Assembly (NCBI GenBank): GCA_037447655.1
Contig: JBBHKE010002390.1
Span: 1-64,000, forward strand
Length of the DNA stretch: 64,000 bases
Direction of reading: 5' to 3'
Source: Zygnema cylindricum
Taxonomy: Eukaryota > Streptophyta > Zygnematophyceae > Zygnematales > Zygnemataceae
Part shown: piece after piece, positions 1-11,500 of the stretch
Numbering within the stretch: the first letter of the stretch is position 1
Layout of the letters: each line of letters opens with the position of its first letter
The notes under the pieces: generated by a model
The model's input: only the letters and a program-made list of their open reading frames with translations
Databases searched by the model: none
What the model was told of the DNA's origin: nothing
Position numbers and translations under genes: made by a program

Positions 1-489
1 TAGAATATTTTGAGTATCGCAGTCAAGTTAATCAAAGTAATGGCAGACTGTTTTCTGCATCTTTGACCTGTTGGTGTGATCACTCTGATTGATGCTTTCA
101 TGTGAAACTTTGTGGAGTTATTCTATGATATAGAATATATATGTTTGTGAAGTTTCATTGTATTCCAGTATCTCTGTAAGATTCTGTGAACAGTCTAAGT
201 GGTTAGTTTGTGAAGCTGTCAGCTATTTTTGGGAAACTTTGGAGCTTATATCTTCTAGATGCCTTGGTGGATTTGGCTGTAACTTTGGGATTTTACAATG
301 TATATGGTATACTGCACATTGGCGCAGTTTGAGGTGATTTTGTTTATTTTGGAGTAATCTGTGTTGTCTGAAACATAGTTGTTTTTCAGGTAGTTTGTGG
401 GTGTTTCCGTGAGTAATCCATGGCTGAAATAGGCTATGGACAACATCACTTTGCTTTTTCTAGCTCTCACTTTGCTTTTTCTGCAACTA
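1..489. other. No gene recognised
   Basis: No splice-supported coding segment or repeat end could be recognised here. It lies directly upstream of the copia reverse-transcriptase remnant and may be decayed retrotransposon sequence, but nothing in it shows that directly. Confidence 0.4.
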
Positions 490-980
490 CAAATGAGCCT
501 CTAACGATTTAAGAGGCCTTTTTATCACCTGAGAGAAATATATGGATCGAGGTGGCAAATGGTGAAATAAAGTATATTACAGAGGCACACACATAAGAGC
601 TGGTGGATCTTCCTTTGGGCATAAAAGCCATCGGCAGCAAATGGGTGATCAAGGAGAACTTTAACCGAGACAACACCATTGAAAGGTATATGGCCAAACT
701 AGTGGCCAAATGGTACAATCAAAAAGAAGGTATTGACTTTGAAGAAACCTTGTCTCCGCCTGTCAGATTTTCCCACATTCAAAATTTTGCTAAGTCTAGC
801 GCCTTTAGGGAATAGGGAAATACATCAAATGGATGTTAAAACGGCCTTCTTGCATGGAGAGTTAGAAGAAACCATTTATATGAAGCTACCTGAAATGTAT
901 GCATAAAAGGGAAAGGAATAATTATTGTGTAAGTTGATGAAATCTCTGTATGGGCTAAAACAAGCCTTGGGACAATGGAA
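490..980 (+). pseudogene. Ty1/copia reverse transcriptase fragment (decayed)
   Basis: Translation gives the start of a copia-type reverse transcriptase. First comes an EPLTI..EAFLSPER segment, then LPLGIKAIGSKWVIKE, TIERYMAKLVAKWY and EGIDFEETLSPPVRF. After a frame change it continues with EIHQMDVKTAFLHGELEE, IYMKLPE and KSLYGLKQA. These are the N-terminal fingers and palm motifs of the RVT_2 family in conserved order; MDVKTAFLHGEL contains the first catalytic aspartate. Several in-frame stops (near 510, 595, 905 and 920) and at least one frameshift break it. The later YVDD region, RNase H and long terminal repeats were not found nearby, so this is a truncated dead copy. It is on the same strand as the copia remnant at 34.6-36.3 kb, but that copy covers different domains, so the two cannot be compared directly. 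Confidence 0.9.
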
Positions 981-2499
981 TTTGAAGTGAGGATAGCGAC
1001 GGCCATAAGCCCTCACAGAACGTGGTCGCCTACTTTGCTGGTTGCTGCCCTCCATACCGTAGCTTCTAAGACACGTGTAAAAAAAGAACTGAAGAAGACG
1101 CAGCTACGAAAAGTGGGCAAAAAACAAAAAAATAATAACCTAAACCCCATTTTGATGAAAAGTACATACAAATGTAAAATACTACAATTTCGTGCGATGG
1201 GTACTAACATTATGTATGGTCGATGTATACGTTCGACTATTCCAACGGTGGGGCGACAAAACAGAACAATGAGTCCCACATCTTATTTACTATGCGATTT
1301 CAATATTGGGCGTCGTCGCCTGTTCAACGTTTCACAAACATTACGCTTAAGTGACAGCTACACGTTTAACCGGCACGAAGTCTTTTTTGGAAACTTCCAA
1401 CGTTCAGGGGACGACGCATTGTCGTCGCCTTTTCGATTTCTCCAACTTTTGTCGACAGTCCTATGTAGTAGCCTTTCATTCACCATATTCAGGCGAAGAC
1501 ACCATGTCGTCGCATGTCCATTGGTTTGAACTCATAGAAAATATCTATTGGACGACGTTGCATAACCACCCATTATAACGACACGAGGTGGAGGGGGAAA
1601 TAATGGGGCATACACAAACATATAATATGAAAGAAAAATAATCAAATATAAATTATTCAACATATCAAATTAAATTAGATCCAATGGGAGTTATCGACAC
1701 ACAAATTAGGCAACCGCGATAGCTATATGAAGGTAAGGAAAAAGGGTAAGAACTCTTACTTGTACCATACACTCCCGTAAAATGTTGCGGAAACTTTTTG
1801 AATGCCCTTGGGATAAGCCCTTCCTTTCCATTCTTATGACAATCGGCGATCATCCAATTGATCACTCGAAGTGGAGTAATCTTCGTTGAAACTTGTTGAA
1901 TTTTTCGGTTCGACACCGGGACGTTCCCGCAATTATCACACGGTGAGTCCTCTTCTTCGGTAGTAGTGCCCTCCAAGAGGGGGTCCACGTCAAGAGTTCC
2001 CATTTCTTCACTCGATGGGTTGGGTCCTTAGGTTTTGCTACAACCCATGTCCTATTCAACACAAGGTGGCAAAAATACAGCCGTAGCTGTGTTTTTCGCC
2101 ACAAAAAGGTGGTAATATGGGAAGTAATGGGCCACATATTTGCAATAATAAAGTAAACGTTTTGGCCAAAAAATGATACAAAGCAAGTAATACGGATGCA
2201 AAAGCCAAGGTAAATGGAGAATATGGAAAGACAGTGTCATAGTTGGACTGAACGCTGGATATATCTACCAAATAAAAATAAAGAAGTGGGACAAAAAGGA
2301 GGGAAACCTTTCCTCAAACTTTCGGTGTTAAAAATTTGAATTTTAATATTTTGCATGTTAATGAATTATCGGAATTTTTTAGACGACACACAAAAGGCAG
2401 GGAAGTTTCAAAATTTGTTTTTCAATTTTGGGAGAGGGAGGCGACGAACGATTTTCATTAAAGAGCCATGGTAAATGCCTTCTGTTAATTGAATGTATG
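981..2499. other. No gene recognised
   Basis: No supported coding exons. The stretch 1000-1570 has several CGACGAC/GTCGTCGCC-type motifs in both orientations, which hints at an old DNA transposon, but I could not define ends. Short open frames here lack any family motif. Confidence 0.35.
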
Positions 2500-2575
2500 G
2501 ATCGTTTTTGGAAAGGCAATCGTTTTTGGAAAGGTGCAGGATCGTTTTTGGAAAGGCGATCGTTTTTCGAAAGGC
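2500..2575. repeat. Short tandem repeat, ATCGTTTTTGGAAAGGC unit
   Basis: Four near-identical copies of ATCGTTTTTGGAAAGGC occur head to tail at about 2501, 2519, 2541 and 2559. The spacing is 18-22 bp, with one 4-5 bp spacer (TGCAG) between copies two and three. The last copy has TCGA in place of TGGA. The function is unknown. Confidence 0.85.
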
Positions 2576-4589
2576 GTCGGGTATGACAGGCGGTTTGTAT
2601 CACGTCGTGCTGGAGCCGTAATGTTTGCGTGGATATAAAATTGTCCACGTGTAAATTTGGGCGACCAATCACATTATGCTTGAGACGAGGTGGTTGTTTA
2701 GATTGTACATTTTGGACCAATTTAGAATAAACGTTTACTCTAATACATCATAACATTAACGCTAATATCGGTCACAAGCCAAAAAGACAAATGGGAGTGG
2801 AACCTTTTTGGAGTTAAGACACATATTAGCATTAATTCACTTTAATAAAACAAAGCATCGCCACATTATTAGCGTTAAGAACCCTTATTAACGTACACTA
2901 TTGAGAAACAACGGACAAGCGACCAGCTTTTTCGACAACAAGCGTTGCGTAAACGTTACAACGGTATTAGTTACACATCTTACAACTAGACAAAAAGTGT
3001 ACGCTTTACGGCGTACCGCTGGCGCGTAACTGCGGTAAAATAGTGTGACATGTAAGGATGAACCTTTTATGTGACGGCGTACGATTTCAAAAAAATTGTA
3101 CAAGTACCTTTATTAGTGTAAGCATGTTTGCAACCGACATTTATTTTTTTCAAAGACCCAAATTAGCATTATTTAACAATTGGAATGTATGTTTTTTTTC
3201 AAAATTTTCAAATTCTTAATAAGCGTAAATGACATTATTTATTCCTATACACCAAAGAAACTTGTACGCTAATAGTGATTGGCGGTGTGGTGTTGACTTC
3301 TCACGCTCGGAGGAAGTTCCTCAAGCTTTTCACGGTATATTGATTAATGATGGTTGTATGGGAAGAATGTTGCAGATGCCGAAATTAACATTTGCTAGTC
3401 ATGAACTTACATTTTTTGTCTTTTTCCAAGTAAATCGAATGTTTTTTTTTTGCTTAACTTATGATGTATGCATTTGAATCTGTGTGACGCTCGTCTCGGT
3501 TTGGTGTTGAACTGAGCTAAACAGAAGCTAAACTAGTTGGCCTAAAAATGGTTCAGTTCATTAAAATTGTGTTTATTTGTCTTTACGGATTTAGTTTGGT
3601 CATGGTTTCAAATTTGTCCTTTTCTTGTTTATTTTGGTTTTAAGGAAGAAGGGAGCAAAGAGGAAGAGGCAACTAAGAGTCGAAGATAAGGTGAAGTGAA
3701 GCTCAAAGCAAGTGGTATGGCAAGATAATTTCCTCCTCCTCTATCCCTCCTCTCTCCCTCCTCCTCATCTTCACATCTGTAAGCACTTCTACTTTGTTGC
3801 TACATTACACTATGACTGGCTATTAGCGTAAATGGACATTCGGTATGAAGACTGTTTTTTTGTTAATAATTTCAATTTTGGTCCAAAAGACGAGGACGAT
3901 TTCGAGCCGCAATCATAATTAGAATTAATAAAAATACAATTAGTATTATTTACAGTGTTTTTTGTTCAGAGAGCTAAAGAAATGGGATGGATTTAGTGTT
4001 ATTTACCCTAATAGTGGAAACCCTAATAGTGATTCATGGTGCAGTACATGCCGCTACAGTTTTTGAACTCTGATCATAAACAAAAATAAGATACGAACTT
4101 TACATTTTACAGCAATCAGTTTGTGTAGGGTTTTGTGCCAAAAGTTACATATGTGTTGAGATTTCACACTTTGACCAACAATTTTGAGCTAGTAACCGAA
4201 GGTTTCGAAAAATTGGGCGCCCACTCATTCGTGGAGAGTGGCGAGAATTTAGGGAGGGAGGGATACATACGTGCATTGCATTCCCTCTTTCCACATATTT
4301 ATGCAAGAAAGACAAAACAAAAGTAAAACAATGAACAAAAGGAAAATCAACATTTAAAATAAATCAACATCCTTTCAAGTACCTAAAAAATATGAAACAT
4401 GGGGCAATTCAAAAGGTTCATTTTTATCGACCTGCTAGAAAGACGAGAGCTTACAAACATATGCTTAAAAATACAAAAACTCACATGAACAAGAGAGGTA
4501 AGTTTTTGTCTCGATCGTAGAAGAAAACTTTGGAGACTTCAAGAAGGTACAGACTAGGTTTCTTATAAGTTTGCCCGGTTGGTACAGTA
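2576..4589. other. Non-coding, decayed MITE pieces
   Basis: No gene is supported. Pieces of the TA-flanked element family recur, for example an outward-facing end reading GCTAATAGTGATTGGCGGTG near 3270-3289 and several AATTAGCGTTATTTA-type internal motifs. A pyrimidine-rich run of TCCTCC/TCCCTC lies at about 3730-3770. The open frame at 4135-4326 shows no family motif. Confidence 0.5.
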
Positions 4590-5502
4590 CACCGCCAATC
4601 GCTATTAGAGTAAAGGAATAAATAGCGCAAAAAAAATTAGTGTTATTAACACTAATCGGGATTTTTTTTTATTTGAAAAAAAATATACATACTAATTAGT
4701 AGTGTTGGGTATCGAGGACCCTTTGCCGATATTCGATTTATATCGAATTTCAGGTACCCGGTAATCGATATATCACTTCGATATATCGAAAACCAAATTA
4801 TCGCGATATATCGGCGATATATCGAGCCATAAAAAAAATAAAAATTTCATTTTTCCGGCCAATGGGGAAAATATCCGTATGATTTTTCGTACGATTTTCC
4901 GTACTATGACTGTACGGACACCCATTTTTTTGCGATATATATCGCTATAATTTATGTTGGTCCCTGTACGATATATCGAGGAATCTGCTCGATCGATATT
5001 CGATATATCGAATATCGCAATTATCGCGATATGAATTTACCCGATACCCAACACTACTAGTTTGTCCCTAACTGTAATTCGGGTTGTCCTGAATAATAAA
5101 TACCCGCCCTTTCGATGTCTACAGTAATATGTGTACCTGTAAAAAAATTGACAATTCGTACGCCGTCGCGCTGTTCACACGGTCGACGGACGAACATAAG
5201 AGAACGTGATTTTTGTCGACGAGTTTGCGTCTCTTTCTTCTAGTGCACATTAACATGTGTGCGCAATAATGTTAAGTGTCTTTTTATGCCTTTGTAATTC
5301 AAAAAGTACCATTTCGTACGGAGATACCATGTCCGTACGTCACACTATTTCCATCGCAGTGTACTTCCATTATTAACGCTAATTGAAAAAAAACCCTAAT
5401 TAGAATAATGGAAAAAATAGAATTATGGATTGTATTTCAGGTTTTTTTTTTTTTTAAAGGGCACCGAATTAGCGTTATTTACTCTAATAGCGATTGGTTG
5501 TG
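4590..5502. mobile_element. TA-flanked MITE (CACCGCCAATCGC family), with nested hAT-like MITE
   Basis: The left end CACCGCCAATCGCTATTAG and the right end CTAATAGCGATTGGTTGTG are near-perfect inverted repeats. TA lies outside each end, as expected of Tc1/mariner-type insertion; the wider flanks GTACAGTAC and GTACTGTAC are palindromic. Internal AATTAGTGTTATTAACACTAAT motifs are typical of this family in the window. No open frame of transposase size is present. A second element (4700-5056) is nested inside. Assignment to the mariner superfamily rests only on the TA flank and is uncertain. Confidence 0.7.
4700..5056. mobile_element. hAT-like MITE, TAGTGTTGGGTATCG ends
   Basis: The 357-bp element starts TAGTGTTGGGTATCGAGG and ends CCCGATACCCAACACTA. 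The inside is packed with ATATCGATAT-type palindromes. The flanking octamers are CTAATTAG and CTAGTTTG, 6 of 8 identical and consistent with a decayed 8-bp target duplication. A sister copy at 17643-18055 has an exact 8-bp duplication, which supports the hAT-type assignment. No coding capacity is visible. Confidence 0.85.
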
Positions 5503-5588
5503 TACTGTACTGCACCATGAATCACCATGTAGTGAAGTGACGCCAGTCTTGAAGAAATTCAAAGCTATTTCCTTTCTTGAGACCACTA

Positions 5589-5841
5589 CACCGTGTATCG
5601 CTTTTAGTGTTAATTATTTTTTCGCCACTTAAAACATCTTTTATCCGTACGCACCTGTCCGATTTTGACAAGGAGACTGCCACCTGTACGATTTTGACAG
5701 GGAGACTGCCAATCGGAAGGTGGGAATCTTGGGTTTTAATTGCAATCGTCAGATCCATAACCCGACAGGTGTGTACAAAGAAAATATGTTTTTTTACGTG
5801 GCAGAAAAAACATCAACACTAATAACGATACACGCACGGTG
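5589..5841. mobile_element. TA-flanked MITE (CACCGTGTATCGC family)
   Basis: The 253-bp element starts CACCGTGTATCGCTTTTAGTG and ends with CACTAATAACGATACACGCACGGTG, with TA on both sides. The inside is largely self-complementary: CACTTAAAACATCTTTT on the left answers AAAATATG...ACGTGGCAGAAAAAAC on the right. A 31-33 bp segment around GATTTTGACAAGGAGACTGCCA is duplicated in tandem at about 5660-5715. A close relative sits in an intron of the transporter gene at 21810-22026. Confidence 0.8.
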
Positions 5842-7136
5842 TACCAGACGAAAAGAAAAATAGGGTACACCGTGATTAGCATTAATCACACAAGTTCAAA
5901 AATATTCGTGAATTTATATTATGTCGGCTAAATGTTGATGGCGTTTTGTAATTTCCACCGCACGTTTGCAATAAAGTTTACATTTGTTTTGTAATTTTGC
6001 AAATATAATAGCTTGCCTAATCAAATTTAAACCTGCTTAAAATTATGCTGACTGGTTTATTAACGACTAGGAATTTGAACTTACCTACGGACGCGTGTCA
6101 TTATTCTGGCTGACGTGTTCATAATCTAAGATTGTCAAGATCGTTAACATCGTCGAGACTTTGGTACGTGGCATGATCTTTGGCAGTTTGTAAACCAAAG
6201 TGGAGACTGCCACGTAGATCCATTTACTGGATTCTACATTGCAGCTGAACAACTGATTCTAGAATGACGCCACGTATGCCACCTCCCCAGGAAATGTAAC
6301 CCTACACTGCTCCCAAATGGACGTTGCTAACGATGAGGTTGTTACTATTACACCTGTACGAATGAAATCCTGTATGACTAAAGATGTCCTTCGTTGTTAT
6401 GACTTTTAGGGTTTCTGTCGTTTCGTATTTCTGACCGATTCGGCTCGGCAAATTCTAACGGGCACGTTCTGGCTCGGAATTCGCAAAGCTCGTTTGGAAC
6501 CGTTCAAATAAGTTCGGACAAGAACTGAGCCGAACCGGGAAGACTCTAAACGCCTTCGGTGCTCCAGTAGTTCTATGTTCAATCCACTCTGAACGGACGG
6601 TTATTCGATCGTGAGATCGCCGTGTGATGCGACACGGTCGCACCAGTTAACACAGACACGCCCATCATTGGTAGAGTTGTACCCTAATTTAGTCACCTCT
6701 TTTATTATACGTAACAAACGCATTGAACCTTTTGAAAAAATCGTAAAAATCGTTAATGAATTTTCGTCCGTACTATTCCGTACATGTAAACAAAAATAAA
6801 TTTCACATATACCGCAGTTTGTACCATTTTTGTACATTTCCCGTATCTTTTCGTAATAGTCCGTACATTTTCGGTATAATTTCGTACATTCCCGTAAAAA
6901 ATTTGTTCAGTTTACCGGACAGAAAGTACTACGAAGTGCAACGTATCTTTTCGTCAAATTCCGTACACTTACAGTACAAAACCGTACAGCTATCGTAAAA
7001 TACCGTATAGTTTTCGTGAATTAGCCGTTCAGTTTACCGGACAGAAAGTACATCGCGTTTTTTTCCGATTTATTCAAAAGTCAGGAATTATACGTTTTAA
7101 TCGGAAAAAAGGAAAAAATCGCGCGATTTGAACAAC
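5842..7136. other. No gene; hAT-like end near 7134
   Basis: No supported exon. From about 6690 to 7134 the sequence resembles the interior of the hAT-like element at 44851-45692, with repeated CCGTACA and TTCGTA words and GTTTACCGGACAGAAAGTA occurring twice. It ends TTTGAACAACTATG, the same terminal motif. The matching left end was not found, so this is a truncated copy inserted in the long-TIR element that follows. Confidence 0.5.
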
Positions 7137-7710
7137 TATGAATAAAACAAACCTGCGTAACAATATCAATTGAAATTAAATAAAAAAAATGCGCGTCATC
7201 ACGCGCGACGAAATTGAGCCACACTATATACGATTCAACATTCTTACATTGACAGCAAAATTTCGTTTCGTGCGTTTTAATATTTCCGTACAAAACTTAG
7301 TAGTCCAGTTTAGTTTAAAGAGGTTTCGTTTCAATTTGCGTTTAAGTTCAATGTAACGCTTATACGATTAAATTTCAATTTTGCGGCTAAGTGCTCTCAC
7401 CGTGGAGCTCACGTAAAGACAAAAAGTGACTCTCATCAACCATTTATGGTTGCCGCAGTTTTGTTACCGTAAACGTTCGCCGGCCGTGTGAATTACTAAT
7501 TTTATTATGACGGTCGACGTCCGCAAGCGCGGCAAAATTTTAAGCGGTTGAAACAATATTTTGAAAGTCAAAGTTGTCCAACCGATTGACCGTCAAAAAT
7601 TTAATCAACGGTACTTTATCCGTACCAGTATGTACTTCAAACGTACAATTTTTGACAGAGTGACGTAAGTGACTGTGCGCAACCAAAACAGTCACTGTCA
7701 TGATCAACTC
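7137..7710. mobile_element. Right half of a long-TIR element
   Basis: This matches the right arm of the complete element at 47653-49046: GTGGAGCTCACGTAA, CGTAAACGTTCGCCGGCCGTG, GACGGTCGACGTCCGCAAGCGC, GACTGTGCGCAACCAAAACAG and the terminal GATCAACTCCC. The left half is missing and is replaced by the hAT-like end at 7134. It ends about 0.8 kb upstream of the FAM135-like start codon and is followed at once by TATATATA. Confidence 0.8.
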
Positions 7711-8518
7711 CCTATATATATTCTAACTTCTCATTAACACTTCTAACGCCAACAACAATAGGCAGTGTACTCAATTGTACGGTACAAGTGCCCACACAAA
7801 GTTATCGCACGGAAATCGATCTAAATTGGACGGTTACGAGACCGTGTGAGCGATGTCAGGTGCGGCAACAGGGCACTTGGTCAGCATAGAGATTTGTATC
7901 GTACGAATCTTTTTAAAGTACACGCTTGGCTGTAGTCAAACTTTCAAGCCTAACAGTTGAATAATGGCTTGCTGCAATGGATGCCATGGCTGAAGCAATT
8001 CTCTGCAGCGCAAACGTTGTTCAAATGTGTGTTGGACAAGAGATCACAGTATTTAGCTGAGAATGCTAGTGCTATGTTTTTTTCGCTTGTAATCTCTAAC
8101 CTCGTTGGATATCGTGATTGTTTTGACGGAAAAAATATGGCTTATTTCCTTTCTGCATTTATTGTTTGTTGCTAATTTTTGCGGCGAGCACTCGTAGAGC
8201 GAATTTAGATATAAGAAGGTAGCTTGCCTATTATGTCATTTTATCAACAGAAGCCAAGAAGCTTAGAATAAAGGGTGCTTGTCATTTTTTTGTTTTTTGT
8301 TTTACTTCCTTACGGCTATCTGGTGTTAGTTTTTTCATAGTTAAATACCCGGTGGCAAATGCAGCTGAGAAACGACCGCTTTATTTCATGAATGAAGGTT
8401 GATTGCAGGTTTGACGTTGTTAATTTCTTGAATGGATTGCATTAGAGCAGTATAGAACTCTTGTTTGTCCCTTATTTTACGTCAGAAGAAGCTGGCCTAA
8501 TCTAAAAAATACAACATA
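7711..8518 (+). promoter_or_regulatory. Upstream region of the FAM135-like gene
   Basis: A TATATATATT run at about 7712-7722 lies directly after the end of the long-TIR element and could act as a TATA box for the gene that starts at 8519. This is inference from position and composition only. The open frame at 7957-8175 has no recognised domain and is probably untranslated leader or intergenic sequence. Confidence 0.3.
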
Positions 8519-11500
8519 ATGTCCTTAGATGGAGAGCTGGAAGTTGCGGTGTACATCCGAAATTTTCACAATCTTGATCTTTTCCAGCAAGGGTAAGTGA
8601 CAGTTTGCATTTGGTACCACAGGGCGTTTCAGCTTATTCAGCCTCTTATTTTTGAAGCTTCGGTTAGTGATTTATTTATTCAATGTAAGGAATTTGTTGA
8701 TCAAGAGCAATCGATACTTGGATCTCACATCTTAAAGCTCAGACCTGTACAGACTACATGTTAAGTAACTGGTGAAAAAAAAAAAAAATTCTGTGAAAGC
8801 ACTAACTCGTTATCCCTTGGAGCAAATCATTTACTTGGTGCTAGTATCAGTTTGCTTTCTTTCAATTAAACTCCGGTCTTTATATTTACCAGCTTTTCAG
8901 TCGTGGATCAATAATGCATGCAAATTGGATTTTGTGACCGGATTCATGTCCTTCTTGAGGATTCCAAGGAGAGACGTTTGGTACACCTCCTTACATTGTT
9001 GTTGAAGAGCAAGGCATTGCATTCCGAAAGCTGTCTTACTATGTTGGAGTGAGAGGGAAATGCAGGTGGTATGGGGTGAAAGTGACCTGCTTTTGGGAGA
9101 CTGAGGGGCTTCCACTCCGCAAGGGCATACCCTCACGTGTTCTGCAATATGCAGGTTGGTATCTCTTATATTTCTTTGTGCAACCTCTCTGTATGGGCAA
9201 TTTAGAGCACAATTTTTCTTTTAAATAGGCATAGAGGGTCGTACTGTTGAGCTTACAGTATTCAAGCTTCCAATGCTTCACATGCATAAGGACAGAATTT
9301 CTGTTTCCAAACGATTGCAAAAGCCCATGCCAAAACTTTCTTGGGGCTTTTTGTGGCGGCAGTCCCAGACACTAAGCACGGTGACGCAAATACATTTTGG
9401 CAAATCAATGATGTCGATAGTTCTTACAACAGCCGTCCTTTTCGCGTACGATATTCCCGACAAGATGTGGCACTTCAGGAGATGGTTTCTTTCAAGCTTT
9501 TTGTTACACAACAGGTTTGGAGACTTTCCCATTCATTTTGAAAGGCTAATGAGAAGTGCGCTACTCATGGAATATGTTTAACCCTCAAGAAAAATTGGCA
9601 GACTGAAAAAAGGTTTTGGCCGTTGACCCTTGTAGTCATGCATCATATGAAATATCAATGGGCCTCACCAATGTAACAAGGTGAATTCCTGGATATATTT
9701 TTAGTTTTTGAAATTGTTCCATTTACACAAGTTCTAAGTCCGATCACAGTTTCAAGTGAACATATGTCTGGATTTTACTAAGGTTCTCAGCTTCATTATA
9801 GCTGACTCTTTCACATGAAAATTTCAAGCATGGAGTACAAGAGGGTAATTTGTCTTTTCTTTGAGAAGACAATTAGTATTTATTCTGAAAAATTCATAGG
9901 GATTTTCTGCTAGCCTAAAAAACCGAGGACTTTTAATTCTTTTTTTTTGAGATGAAAGTGAATTGTTTTTTTTTTTTTAACCTTTCTGAACTAATACATG
10001 CAAGCTTGTTATGGGCTGCTGCTTCTTGTTATACTAGCAAGCCATTGGATGCACGTTTCTAAGACATAAGTGCTGGGACACTGCGTAAGGATACGTCTTT
10101 GTAATAAGATTATTCGACAATGGGTAATGAATTACTCTTTTCCGGGGAAGTGGGTACAGAAACCAATGGATCACGGCGTCATTATTAGATTTGATTTGCT
10201 TTATGGCGCGTTGGACAAGGAAGTGTAAGGACTTAGACCATCCAAAATGAGTTTTTTGAATACATGGCTGGCTTTCCTTGACAATTATCTTGGATTTTGG
10301 CTGATTTCTAAATCCCTCGCCATTCCATGGGACATTTGATGGCCAAAAGTGTTTGGACTAACAAGCACGAAGGTGGTTGACAATTCTTTTGTCATTTGGA
10401 AAGGCCATTGCAATCTAGATTTAAGTTTCATGGCTGGGGCTACAGGGATGCTGTCATAAAGCACGTATGTAACCCTATAACTTCAGGAAATCTCACGGTT
10501 TTTGACATGTTATGTATAGGAATCTAAGAACATCTCGCAGTAGGGATTTTAGGGATCGGATGAGGTCTTAGGTGCACTGTAACGGAGAAAGCTCCACGTT
10601 TTTAACCATCTTATTATTCAATTTTTCCACCCGTCCATTGCCACAAATAGGATTTTGACTGTTTAATTTATTTTCTGTCTTTGGACAGGTCTCTAAGTAG
10701 TCCACCGGAGAATATGCCATCTGTTGCAAATCACTCATTTCGTATTGTGGGTGGAGCTTGGACTGGTTTACATACTTTTTGTCCAGTCACGTTTGACACC
10801 TGGCATTTTGTCTATGTGGAGGCAAATGTTCATGCTGTGTTGCTGAGTTTTAGTCAATCGCTTCTTCTTCCAAAAAGGTATGGTTTCTTTTCCACTTTTT
10901 TACCTCCTTTCTGCATGTTCATTTGATATTCACGAGCCTTTTTATGGAGTTTTTGTTGGGGTTGCTCCTTTTCACTTGCTATTTGGTTTTTGAAGGATAA
11001 TTTTGTCGTAAGGCCAGCATGTATGTATGTGTTATGTGAGTAAGAAAACAGACGATATGACGGCAAGTTTTAGTATTCTTGTTTTATCGAATGGTGTTAG
11101 TGGTGTATTCTTAATGATTTACCGCGGATTTATTTTGCAAACTGTGACCAACACTTTAAGCATTAGAGTTGCCTGTCACAAAAGATGCGATATTCAATAC
11201 AGGGTCAAAAACGATCCTCGATATTCGATATACGTAAAGTATCTTAAATTTTGATACTTCAAATAAAATGCTGAAAAAGTTAAGGTACAGAAATACAAAA
11301 CCAACCACAATGTCGGTGAATCATACCATTTCCCGATGAGGAATTTCAATTTTGAAGGTTCAATTATACCTGCAGGTAGTTTTCCCAACAGGTATATGGG
11401 AAAGTACGGAATACTCATACTATGAAGTGAAGTGTATCTAACATTGCAATACATTTTTACGATACGCTAACCCCTGAATCGCCACTTAAGATGATAATAC

